The notes under the pieces are model-generated. The model saw only the letters and a list, made by a program, of their open reading frames with translations, ran no database searches and was not told the origin of the DNA. A DNA stretch of 28,645 nt from Halieaceae bacterium. Lineage in GTDB: Bacteria; Pseudomonadota; Gammaproteobacteria; Pseudomonadales; Halieaceae. This document shows, piece by piece, positions 1-6,866 of the stretch. Location: assembly GCA_002683395.1 (NCBI GenBank), contig NYTG01000011.1, forward strand, positions 5,193 to 33,837, written 5' to 3'. A program made the translations under genes and the position numbers. Positions within the stretch are counted from its first letter, which is position 1. Each line of letters starts with the position of its first letter.

Positions 1-539
1 CGATAGGCGCGTTGGCACCACCATTGTGCGAAGGCTTTTCCATCGTCAGCTGTGGAGACGGCAATGAACCCAAGATTGTAGGTCCCATAGCGTAGGCTGG
101 TCAGCTCGTTCGCCATGACCCCAGACAGTGTCTGCTCTGGTGCACTCTGATGAGGCGTCAGGAGAATGGCATGGTTGTTGAGTGCTGCCACCACATCCGA
201 CAGCACCGAGAAAACACAGATATCCGGATCCAGATAGACCACCGCATCGCAGTCCTCTCGCGCGAGTAACTGCTTGAGCATGAAGGGCTTCACTGCCGTG
301 CACAGCTCAACCATGGAGTGACAAAACGCCCACGGGCGCCAGTCGGGTATGTCCAAATCACGCGGCTGGTGAAGTTCGGCGTCGAGCGCCACCGCGGCAC
401 ACTGCGCCTCGGGCCAATCCTCTACCAGTAGCAAATGGCGCTGCCACTCAGGGTGGTGCACGGCGAGGCTGTCAAAAAGCACTTTGACCTTCGGCAGGTA
501 ATTGCCTGCGGCGCTGGTAAAGACATGAATTCGCGACAT
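1..539 (-). CDS. Glycosyltransferase, GT-A type (3' end cut by window edge)
   Basis: Read on the complement from an ATG at 537-539, the frame stays open for 179 codons to the left edge, so the C-terminus lies outside. The protein starts MSRIHVFTSAAGNYLPKVKV. It carries a TAVKPFMLKQLL stretch (residues 81-92), then YLDPDI (102-107), a DxD-like metal and nucleotide-sugar binding motif, and YNLGF (154-158). This is the pattern of GT-A glycosyltransferases that open with a short beta-strand and use D-x-D. It should move a sugar from a nucleotide donor to a surface polysaccharide, glycolipid or protein, but donor and acceptor cannot be read from sequence. It follows the GT4 gene after a 26-nt gap on the same strand, so the two are probably co-transcribed parts of a surface-glycan cluster that continues leftward. 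No strong Shine-Dalgarno sequence is seen. The family call is good and the specific role is unknown. Confidence 0.8.
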   Translation of the reverse strand, partial: MSRIHVFTSAAGNYLPKVKVLFDSLAVHHPEWQRHLLLVEDWPEAQCAAVALDAELHQPRDLDIPDWRPWAFCHSMVELCTAVKPFMLKQLLAREDCDAVVYLDPDICVFSVLSDVVAALNNHAILLTPHQSAPEQTLSGVMANELTSLRYGTYNLGFIAVSTADDGKAFAQWWCQRAY

Positions 540-565
540 GATGGCTCGCTCTTAACCCGTCTCGC

Positions 566-1786
566 TCACGATGCTTCCTCCCTGAGGGCCAATAGCGCCG
601 ACAGAATCTCCTGAGGGCGCGCACCCAGCGCCATAATCCGGCCCGTGGGATGCGTCGCGAGGGTATCTGCCTGCGCGCCCACATCATACGCGAGGATGGG
701 CAAGCCCATGGCTTTCATCTCGTGCAGGACAAAACTGAAGGTCTCGGGCCAGATAGAGGGAAACCAGAAAACGTTTACACCGTGCTCCGCACACAGCGCG
801 GGCAGCGCCTCTGGTGCATAGGTGCCGGTCTGAGACACCACCGAAGCGGGCGCCGGGTGCTCGAGGTTGCCAAAGACCGTGATGCGAGTTGCCAATCCTT
901 CTGCTTTGATATGTCGAGCCAACCCGACCACCTCAGCGGCCCCCTTGTGGGTGGCAATTCGTCCGATCACACCGACATGCAAGGGCGTTTCGGGTTGTGG
1001 ATTCTGCGTTTCTACTGACTTGAGGTTCACCTCGTGGGGTTGGAGGTGCACTTTGTCCGCATGCTCGGGCCAGACGCGCTCGACCAGTTTGGCGCTCGAG
1101 GCAGAGAACACCCGAATGACCGATATACCGTTCAGCAACTGACCCCAGTGCCGTCGCCACATTGCGATATCCGTTTGCCTTAAGGGAGCATCGAGACAGT
1201 TCGGATTGTCGGGCAGGCACCGGGCACAGGCAGCGACCTCGGGAACGCCACAATAGCGATGCTCGGGGTCGAGTAAGTGCCGGGTGGGGCAGATCAGGTA
1301 ATGCTCGTGCCAGAGCAGCGTTACCGTTAACTCACCCTGCGCCGCCGCTATCAACCAGTCTGCCGCCTCGTCAGGCCGGATAAAACCCGCCAGAGAGTGA
1401 ATTTCCAGTTGAGTGACTGTCGATGGGAGTACCGGCCAATCCAGCAGCCGACCCGATAACACAGGCTGCGTCTCACCCGGCACAGAGAGCGAAACGGTCA
1501 GGTTGCCCAGCGGGTCGCAACCCAGACGCAAAGTGCCGGCACCCTTCGCACGCCATGCCCTCGCAGAGCGCTCAGCCGCCATCGCAGCACCGCCGCCCTG
1601 TGCGCTATCGACTACACACACCAGCGCGTTCAAATCGGCACACGCCGAGGCAAGCTCCGCGGCTGATACGCGGGTGGCCGCGATACCCGACAGCCTGCGG
1701 CCCTTATCGAGGAGCACGCGAAAGCGGCGCTGCCGCAATAACCGCAGCGCCTCAATCAGATAGCGCTTAAGTCGTGATCCGCTCAT
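566..1786 (-). CDS. GT4-family glycosyltransferase with an internal cysteine cluster
   Basis: A 406-residue protein when started at the ATG of 1784-1786. The frame stays open further up to 1963, but that extension runs into the upstream acyl-CoA ligase and encodes unrelated-looking sequence, so the shorter start is preferred. The C-terminal half is a GT-B nucleotide-sugar domain: VGVIGRIATHKG (271-282), then WFPSIWPETFSFVLHE (341-356) holding the E-x7-E pattern of GT4 enzymes, and LAYDVGAQADT. The N-terminal half is less conserved. Residues 158-200 hold LLWHEHYLICP followed by Cys166, Cys179, Cys187, Cys190 and Cys197. This resembles the H-x-x-x-x-x-C-P...YCG...C-x-x-C segment of some polysaccharide glycosyltransferases and may bind zinc or be structural. 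It lies 62 nt after the acyl-CoA ligase and 26 nt before another glycosyltransferase. Its acceptor is unknown. Confidence 0.82.
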   Translation of the reverse strand: MSGSRLKRYLIEALRLLRQRRFRVLLDKGRRLSGIAATRVSAAELASACADLNALVCVVDSAQGGGAAMAAERSARAWRAKGAGTLRLGCDPLGNLTVSLSVPGETQPVLSGRLLDWPVLPSTVTQLEIHSLAGFIRPDEAADWLIAAAQGELTVTLLWHEHYLICPTRHLLDPEHRYCGVPEVAACARCLPDNPNCLDAPLRQTDIAMWRRHWGQLLNGISVIRVFSASSAKLVERVWPEHADKVHLQPHEVNLKSVETQNPQPETPLHVGVIGRIATHKGAAEVVGLARHIKAEGLATRITVFGNLEHPAPASVVSQTGTYAPEALPALCAEHGVNVFWFPSIWPETFSFVLHEMKAMGLPILAYDVGAQADTLATHPTGRIMALGARPQEILSALLALREEAS

Positions 1787-1848
1787 CGACCTCACATCCA
1801 CTGCAATGCCTTGCAAACAGGATGGTATCGCGAGTTGTGGCGTGCGGC

Positions 1849-3474
1849 TTACCCCGGAAACTGGTAATCCGCAAACATGTCTCGCAGCGTGGTTTTCTGA
1901 ATCTTGCCGGTCGCGGTGTGCGGCATCTGATCGATGAACTGCACATCGTCCGGTATCCACCACTTGGCGATCTTGCCGTCGAGATAGGCCTGCAGCTCAT
2001 CGGGAGCGGGCTCCTCGCCCGGCGCCTTGACCACAATCAGCAGCGGTCGCTCGCCCCACTTGTCATGGACCCGCCCGATCACGGCTGCCTCGGCGACCTT
2101 GGGGTGCCCCGTCGCCACGTTCTCGACTTCAATTGAAGAGATCCATTCACCGCCAGACTTGATCACATCTTTGGTGCGGTCAGTGATCGACACAAACCCT
2201 TCGGGGCTTACCGTGGCGACATCACCGGTCTCAAACCAGCCCTCCTCGGCGTGAGCCTCGGAGCCATCGAGTTTAAAATAACTCGAACAGATCCAGGGGC
2301 CGCGCACCTTGAGCGCACCAAATGCCTCGCCGTCCCAAGGGAGCTGGTTGTTATCGTCATCGGTAATCTTGATTTCGACGCCCCAGATAGGCGTACCCAC
2401 ATTGGTTCGCGTCTCGGCAAACTGCTCGGGCGTATACAGCTCGCGATGACCCCCAGCGTGATTGGTCGTGCCCAGCGGGCTCATTTCGGTCATACCCCAA
2501 GCGTGACGGGTATCCACACCGTAGGTGTCGAACTCTTCCATTACCGAGAGCGGGCAGGCTGAGCCCCCCACTACCACGCGGGTCAGCGATTCGACGCGCT
2601 CGCCCGACTCACGCAGGTGAGTCAGCAGGTTCAGCCACACCGTGGGCACGCCGGCAGACATGGTCACGCCTTCTTCGTTAATCAACGCCGCCAGCGTCGG
2701 GCCATCACCCATCTTATTGCCGGGCATCACCATCTTCGCGCCGGCTGCCGGGCAGGCGTAGGGATTACCCCAGGCGTTCACATGGAACATCGGCACAATG
2801 GGCAGCATGACGTCGCCGCTCGAGATGTTCATGGCATCGGGAATGAGCGTCGCGTAGGTGTGCAACACGGTGGAGCGGTGACTGTAGAGCACGCCCTTGG
2901 GGTTGCCCGTTGTACCAGAGGTGTAACACAGCGAACAGGCGGCCTGCTCGTCGAGATCGGGCCACTCGAATTCGGCGCTCTGCGCGGCCATGACTTCCTC
3001 GTAGCACAGCACATCTGCGCGATCGGTTTCGGGCATGTGCTCGCGCGTGGTCATAATAATCCAGCCCTCAACGCCCGTGCACTCCGAGGCAATCCCCTCA
3101 ATCAGGGGCCAGAAGTCGGGGTCTAAAAAGACGTAGCGGTCTTCCGCGTGATTGATGATGTAGACAACCTGCTCGGGAAATAGCCGGGGGTTAACGGTGT
3201 GGCAGACAAAGCCCGAGCACGCCGAGGCGTAATAGGTTTCCATGTGCCGGTAGTCATTCCACGCCAAGGTCGCGACGCGATCGCCCTGATTAAGGCCCCA
3301 GGCTTGCATGGCATTAGCCAACTGACGGGCGCGAGCAAAACAATCCCGGTAGGTATACCGGTGGCGGGAATTGTCCCGGGTGATCGAGACGATTTCCTTG
3401 TGCCCGTGTACCCGCTCGGCGTGGCGCACAATCGACGTGATCGTGAGCGGGATATCCATCATCAAACCATTCAT
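1849..3474 (-). CDS. Acyl-CoA ligase (FadD/DmdB-like AMP-binding enzyme)
   Basis: A 541-residue ANL-superfamily ligase that activates a carboxylic acid through an acyl-adenylate and transfers it to CoA. All core motifs are intact: P-loop YTSGTTGNPKG (184-194), WGMTE (326-330), TGD (416-418), hinge and loop RTKDVIKSGGEWIS (433-446), and the catalytic lysine in TATGK (Lys524). The N-terminus (MNGLMMDIPLTITSIVRHA) and the segment CHTVNPRLFPEQVVYIINHAE resemble, from memory, the DmdB 3-methylmercaptopropionyl-CoA ligases and related medium-chain fatty-acid ligases. The substrate could therefore be methylmercaptopropionate or a medium or long fatty acid, and sequence alone does not decide. It is last in a run fabV, MBL hydrolase, ligase (78-nt gap). 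It is probably cytosolic, since no signal peptide is seen. Confidence 0.9.
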   Translation of the reverse strand: MNGLMMDIPLTITSIVRHAERVHGHKEIVSITRDNSRHRYTYRDCFARARQLANAMQAWGLNQGDRVATLAWNDYRHMETYYASACSGFVCHTVNPRLFPEQVVYIINHAEDRYVFLDPDFWPLIEGIASECTGVEGWIIMTTREHMPETDRADVLCYEEVMAAQSAEFEWPDLDEQAACSLCYTSGTTGNPKGVLYSHRSTVLHTYATLIPDAMNISSGDVMLPIVPMFHVNAWGNPYACPAAGAKMVMPGNKMGDGPTLAALINEEGVTMSAGVPTVWLNLLTHLRESGERVESLTRVVVGGSACPLSVMEEFDTYGVDTRHAWGMTEMSPLGTTNHAGGHRELYTPEQFAETRTNVGTPIWGVEIKITDDDNNQLPWDGEAFGALKVRGPWICSSYFKLDGSEAHAEEGWFETGDVATVSPEGFVSITDRTKDVIKSGGEWISSIEVENVATGHPKVAEAAVIGRVHDKWGERPLLIVVKAPGEEPAPDELQAYLDGKIAKWWIPDDVQFIDQMPHTATGKIQKTTLRDMFADYQFPG

Positions 3475-3552
3475 GGTGATCTACTCTTTGGCATCGAGCG
3501 GGGAATGTACCGATTTGCAGTGGGGGTCGGCAACCCGTGCGCAGGACTGGCG

Positions 3553-4389
3553 TCAGGCCGCGAGGTGCCAGTGATCAATGCCTTCGCGCGACGTGCGTCG
3601 CGTTCGTCCCTCACCCTCCAATTTGATGAGGTGTGCCAGCAAGGACAGCTTGGCCCATTCGTGCATCATCGGATCGACGTCGTCATACACCCTGATCACC
3701 AGACCATCTAACGATTGGGGCGCTGCATCAAGCGCTCCGGCAACTTTGGCCTCACGCATCAGCCGATGCCTCACGAGCTTTTCGACTTCGCCCGCACAGT
3801 CGGGGATCAGTTCACCGTGCCCGGGCGCGACCACCTTTACCTCGTAGTCGAGTAATCGACGGAGTGAGGCGATGTAGTGCGCCATATTGCCGCCCGGAGG
3901 GACAATCACCACAGTGGAGCCGTTCATAATGTGGTCCCCGGCGAAAACCATGCCCTCTTCCTCGAGCAGGTAACAGACATGATTGTCGACATGGCCCGGG
4001 GTGCGGATCGCTCGCAGGGTCCATCCCTCTCCCGAGACGCACTCATCGTCCTCAATCTGTGCAGCGGGCTGGAACGTCAGATCCTGGTGCTGGTCGTCTT
4101 CTGTGACTCTGCCCACCAAGGCGGCACCCGTGGCCTCGGCCAATAGCGCCGCACCCGGAGAGTGATCCGGGTGAGTATGCGTGCAGACGATAAAGCGCAG
4201 CTGATCACCGACACAGTTCAGAATCGCATCAATATGCGAGGGCTCTGCCGGACCCGGATCGAGCACAGCCAGATCGGTCTCACCTATGAGGTAGGTGTTG
4301 GTCCCCGGGCCAGTCATCGGGCCGGGGTTGGGTGCCACAATGCGGCGCACCCGAGTTGACAGCACCCTGACCTCTCCGTGGGGCTGCAT
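3553..4389 (-). CDS. Metallo-beta-lactamase-fold hydrolase, LACTB2-like
   Basis: A 278-residue protein. The zinc signature T-H-T-H-P-D-H-S-P-G gives His71, His73, Asp75 and His76, followed by His133 in TPGH, Asp152 in AGDH and His191 in PGHGE, so both metal sites look complete. The opening NPGPMTGPGTNTYLIG and a C-terminal helical, winged-helix-like region (about 200-270) match the LACTB2 / glyoxalase-II-like subfamily. Members include endoribonucleases, thioesterase-like hydrolases and many untested proteins. The start ATG lies one base after the stop of fabV (TGA-G-ATG), so translation is likely coupled to fabV. With an acyl-CoA ligase downstream, hydrolysis of an acyl thioester or a detoxified intermediate is a reasonable inference, but RNA cleavage is equally possible for this fold. 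Confidence 0.85.
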   Translation of the reverse strand: MQPHGEVRVLSTRVRRIVAPNPGPMTGPGTNTYLIGETDLAVLDPGPAEPSHIDAILNCVGDQLRFIVCTHTHPDHSPGAALLAEATGAALVGRVTEDDQHQDLTFQPAAQIEDDECVSGEGWTLRAIRTPGHVDNHVCYLLEEEGMVFAGDHIMNGSTVVIVPPGGNMAHYIASLRRLLDYEVKVVAPGHGELIPDCAGEVEKLVRHRLMREAKVAGALDAAPQSLDGLVIRVYDDVDPMMHEWAKLSLLAHLIKLEGEGRTRRTSREGIDHWHLAA

Positions 4390-4390
4390 C

Positions 4391-5581
4391 TCAGTCGACC
4401 AGTTGGGGAATGTCGACTTCGGGGTTCACATCGGCGTCGTAGTCGACCCCGGCGACACCAAAGCCGAACAGCTGCAGGAACTCCTGCCGGTAACCCTCAA
4501 AATCGGCGAGCGATCTGAGATTATCGGTGCTGATCTGGTCCCAGATGTCCGCCACTTCTGCCTGCACTGCGGGATCCAGTTCTAATTGATCGACACGCAG
4601 CCGCCCGGCCTCATCGAGCTCACCGTCGCCATACAATCGCTCGCGAAACAGGCGATTGATCTGCTCAATGCAGCCCTCGTGTACCCCGCGCGCCTTCATC
4701 ACCTTGAACAAGATGGCGAGATAAATCGGCATCGCGGGTATGGCAGCCGACGCCTGCGTCACCACCGCCTTCAGCACCGACACCCGGGCATCACCGCCGA
4801 GGGGGGCAAGCTGCTCGCGGAGCCCGACCACCCGCCGGTCAAGATCCTGTTTTGCCGCACCAATCGTGCCATGCCAATAAATATCCCAGGTCATCTTTTC
4901 GCCGATATAAGTGTAAGCGGTGGTTTTAGCACCCTCGGCCAGCACATCGGCTTCGGCCAGCGCGTCAATCCACATCTCCCAGTCTTCGCCGCCCATCACC
5001 GCGACCGTATGGTCAATCTCCTCCTGAGTGGCCGCCTCGAGATGAAAATCCTGAATCGCTTCCTTGTCCGTATTCACGCCCTTTTGGGTCGTGGGTTGAC
5101 CAATGGGTTTCAGGGTCGAATTGAAAACTTCGCCGGTTTTGGGGTGGGTGCGCCGCGGCGCTGCGAGGCTGTAGACCACCAGATCGACCTGACCGAGATC
5201 GGCCTTGATCAGATCGATCACCTTCGCCTTCATGTCGTCGGAGAAAGCGTCGCCGTTCAGACTCTTAGCGTAGAGGCCCGCCTCATCAGCCATCTGATGA
5301 AACGCCGCCGAGTTATACCACCCCGCCGTACCCGGTTTGCGCTCCGTGCCCGGCTTTTCAAAAAATACACCGATGGTCGCAGCGCTCGAGCCAAATGCCG
5401 CCGTGATGCGTGAGGCGAGCCCGTAGCCAGTCGAAGCCCCGAGCACCAGCACCCGTTTCGGACCATCGGCGATCTCGCCATGACCTCGGACGTGCTCCGC
5501 CTGCCTTCGCACGTTCTCGTAACACCCTTTGGGATGTGTTGTGGTGCACAAAAAACCGCGAACTTTTGGCTGAATGACCAT
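4391..5581 (-). CDS. fabV: Trans-2-enoyl-ACP/CoA reductase FabV
   Basis: A 396-residue enzyme, the usual length for FabV, which performs the last reduction of the fatty-acid elongation cycle with NADH and gives resistance to triclosan where it replaces FabI. The start MVIQPKVRGF fits the family's typical opening. The Rossmann motif is VLVLGASTGYGLASR (45-59) and SLAAPRR lies at 138-144. The catalytic pattern Y-x8-K is Tyr235...Lys244. The residue after Lys244 is Gln245, where the studied Burkholderia FabV has a second lysine (Lys245), a possible difference in cofactor or substrate handling. A GGGAG ribosome-binding sequence precedes the ATG. It leads a unit with the MBL hydrolase (1-nt gap) and the acyl-CoA ligase, and is divergent from the MAPEG gene. 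No fabI is seen in this window. Confidence 0.96.
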   Translation of the reverse strand: MVIQPKVRGFLCTTTHPKGCYENVRRQAEHVRGHGEIADGPKRVLVLGASTGYGLASRITAAFGSSAATIGVFFEKPGTERKPGTAGWYNSAAFHQMADEAGLYAKSLNGDAFSDDMKAKVIDLIKADLGQVDLVVYSLAAPRRTHPKTGEVFNSTLKPIGQPTTQKGVNTDKEAIQDFHLEAATQEEIDHTVAVMGGEDWEMWIDALAEADVLAEGAKTTAYTYIGEKMTWDIYWHGTIGAAKQDLDRRVVGLREQLAPLGGDARVSVLKAVVTQASAAIPAMPIYLAILFKVMKARGVHEGCIEQINRLFRERLYGDGELDEAGRLRVDQLELDPAVQAEVADIWDQISTDNLRSLADFEGYRQEFLQLFGFGVAGVDYDADVNPEVDIPQLVD

Positions 5582-5587
5582 GGCGGG

Positions 5588-5606
5588 CGCTCCCGAAAAA
5601 CGAGCG
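5588..5606 (-). promoter_or_regulatory. Possible hairpin over the fabV ribosome-binding site
   Basis: In the fabV leader, read on the complement, CGCTC and GAGCG form a 5-bp inverted repeat around a 9-nt loop, and the 3' arm overlaps the GGGAG that would pair with 16S rRNA before the ATG at 5579-5581. A hairpin here could lower access to the start. The stem is short and this may be chance. Confidence 0.2.
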
Positions 5607-5742
5607 GGAAGTCTAGCATGCAGGGGGGGTTACGTAGCACACTCTGCCGCCCACACGGAGCGCGCAGTTCACGCTCTGACAGCACGCCATAACTAACGCG
5701 GCACCGATCGGATACACATTAAAACTGTTCTAGGAGATCAAG

Positions 5743-6177
5743 ATGCAACTCGACACCACTATCCTCGCACCGGCCGCGGCCCTGGCCGGCTGGACCATGA
5801 TTGTTTTTCTCTGGATGCTGTCTCGGCGCCTGCCCGCCTTCGCCGCCGCGGGGATCAATTTAGCCGAGGCGCCTGCCGGCATGCGCGGCGGTGACAGCGA
5901 GGCGCAGATGCCCGCCAAGGCGAACTGGATCTCGCATAACTACACGCATCTGATGGAGCAACCGACCGTGTTCTACCCGGTAGTGATCATGCTTGCTTTG
6001 ATGGGGGATGGCTCGGCGCTCAGCGCCAATCTTGCCTGGGGGTATACCGCTATCCGGATCCTGCACAGCTTTTGGCAAGCCAACGTGAACACCATTCCTG
6101 TGCGCTTTGCTCTGTTCGCGCTGTCGACATTGTGTCTGATCGGCCTCGCCGGGCGGGCCCTGATGCAGGCGCTATAG
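5743..6177 (+). CDS. MAPEG-family membrane protein
   Basis: A 144-residue membrane protein with four hydrophobic segments at about 6-28, 76-90, 94-110 and 118-140. Between the first two lies NYTHLMEQPTVFY (66-78), which holds the N-x5-E-x4-F motif typical of MAPEG proteins (Asn66, Glu72, Phe77). The family includes microsomal glutathione transferases and leukotriene synthases. Most bacterial members have no known substrate, and roles in glutathione-linked detoxification or lipid-peroxide handling are only inferred. A clear AGGAG sits 6 nt before the ATG. The gene is divergent from fabV (161 nt between starts) and converges on the nucleotidyltransferase gene. It appears to be a single-gene unit. 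Confidence 0.85.
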   Translation: MQLDTTILAPAAALAGWTMIVFLWMLSRRLPAFAAAGINLAEAPAGMRGGDSEAQMPAKANWISHNYTHLMEQPTVFYPVVIMLALMGDGSALSANLAWGYTAIRILHSFWQANVNTIPVRFALFALSTLCLIGLAGRALMQAL

Positions 6178-6190
6178 GAGTTCTCAGGGG

Positions 6191-6211
6191 GCGGGCACTA
6201 CCCCTGCCCGC
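6191..6211. other. Inverted repeat between convergent genes
   Basis: GCGGGCA and TGCCCGC form a perfect 7-bp inverted repeat with a 7-nt loop, placed between the MAPEG gene and the convergent nucleotidyltransferase gene and covering the latter's stop codon. The position suits a shared terminator. No T-run follows on either strand, so it is not a standard intrinsic terminator. Confidence 0.3.
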
Positions 6212-6866
6212 TTCCAGACCCACCCCCTATGCGGCCCGCCCAGCGGGAGAGGTCCTCCGGTGTGTCGATATCAGTCACGTAGTGAACATTATCGGTCTGC
6301 CATTCGAGTAACCATTCCGGGGAGTGGTGCCGCCAGGCGCCGCTACCGAATGCGCCTTCGCCACTCGCGATGCTCGCCGCGATCTTGCGGCTAAACAGCA
6401 CCGGGTTGCCGGGCCGGCTACCGACAATGGGCCCCACAAACTCAATGTGCTCCTCGGCGTGCTTGTAGGCACCGATCAGTGCCACCAGATCAGCACGGGT
6501 CAGCAATGGCATATCAACCGGCAACACCATGACCGCATCAACGCCGGCAGCGAGCGCCGCCACACCTAGCCGGAGCGAATCTGATTGGGTATGTTCCTCG
6601 CTCGGCTGTGTCACCTGCGAAAGATCAAAGTTTTCAAGCAGGGGCGCCAGCTGCTCACGAAAGTGACCGGTGACGACCACTCGTTCATCCACACCGGCCT
6701 CGCGCAGTACGCGCAGGTTGCGGTGAATCAGCGTCTCACCGCCCACCTCGATCAATGCCTTGGGCTGACCGCCCAATCGCCGGCCCTCGCCAGCGGCGAG
6801 TAATACCCCGCCCAGACGGAGGCGCCCGCGGTGACAAGCGCCCGGTTCACAGTCGTCGTCCGTCAC
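6198..6866 (-). CDS. MobA/MocA-like nucleotidyltransferase
   Basis: A 222-residue protein of the NTP-transferase family related to MobA, MocA and CoxC-type enzymes, which attach a nucleotide to molybdopterin or to sugar-phosphates. Visible motifs are VLLAAGEGRRLGGQPKAL (21-38, the G-rich nucleotide loop and lysine), LPVDMPLL (115-122, metal-binding Asp), GNPVLF (153-158) and DIDTPEDL (199-206). The first 17 residues are not part of the fold and the last dozen are Gly/Ser-rich. The start is a GTG whose last two bases belong to the aceF stop (GTGA overlap), so it is probably translated by coupling after aceF. No other molybdenum-cofactor or molybdoenzyme gene lies in the window, so the acceptor is unknown. 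The location behind pyruvate dehydrogenase is unusual. Confidence 0.85.
   Translation of the reverse strand: MTDDDCEPGACHRGRLRLGGVLLAAGEGRRLGGQPKALIEVGGETLIHRNLRVLREAGVDERVVVTGHFREQLAPLLENFDLSQVTQPSEEHTQSDSLRLGVAALAAGVDAVMVLPVDMPLLTRADLVALIGAYKHAEEHIEFVGPIVGSRPGNPVLFSRKIAASIASGEGAFGSGAWRHHSPEWLLEWQTDNVHYVTDIDTPEDLSRWAGRIGGGSGSGQG

Noticed and set aside
1787..1963. N-terminal extension of the GT4 gene
   Set aside because: It would overlap the 3' end of the acyl-CoA ligase and encodes sequence unlike glycosyltransferases. The ATG at 1786 is better placed.
4586..5413. Long plus-strand open frame of 275 codons antisense to fabV
   Set aside because: It lies wholly inside fabV, which is certain by motifs. 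Its translation has no recognisable domain, and it is the usual mirror frame of GC-rich coding DNA.
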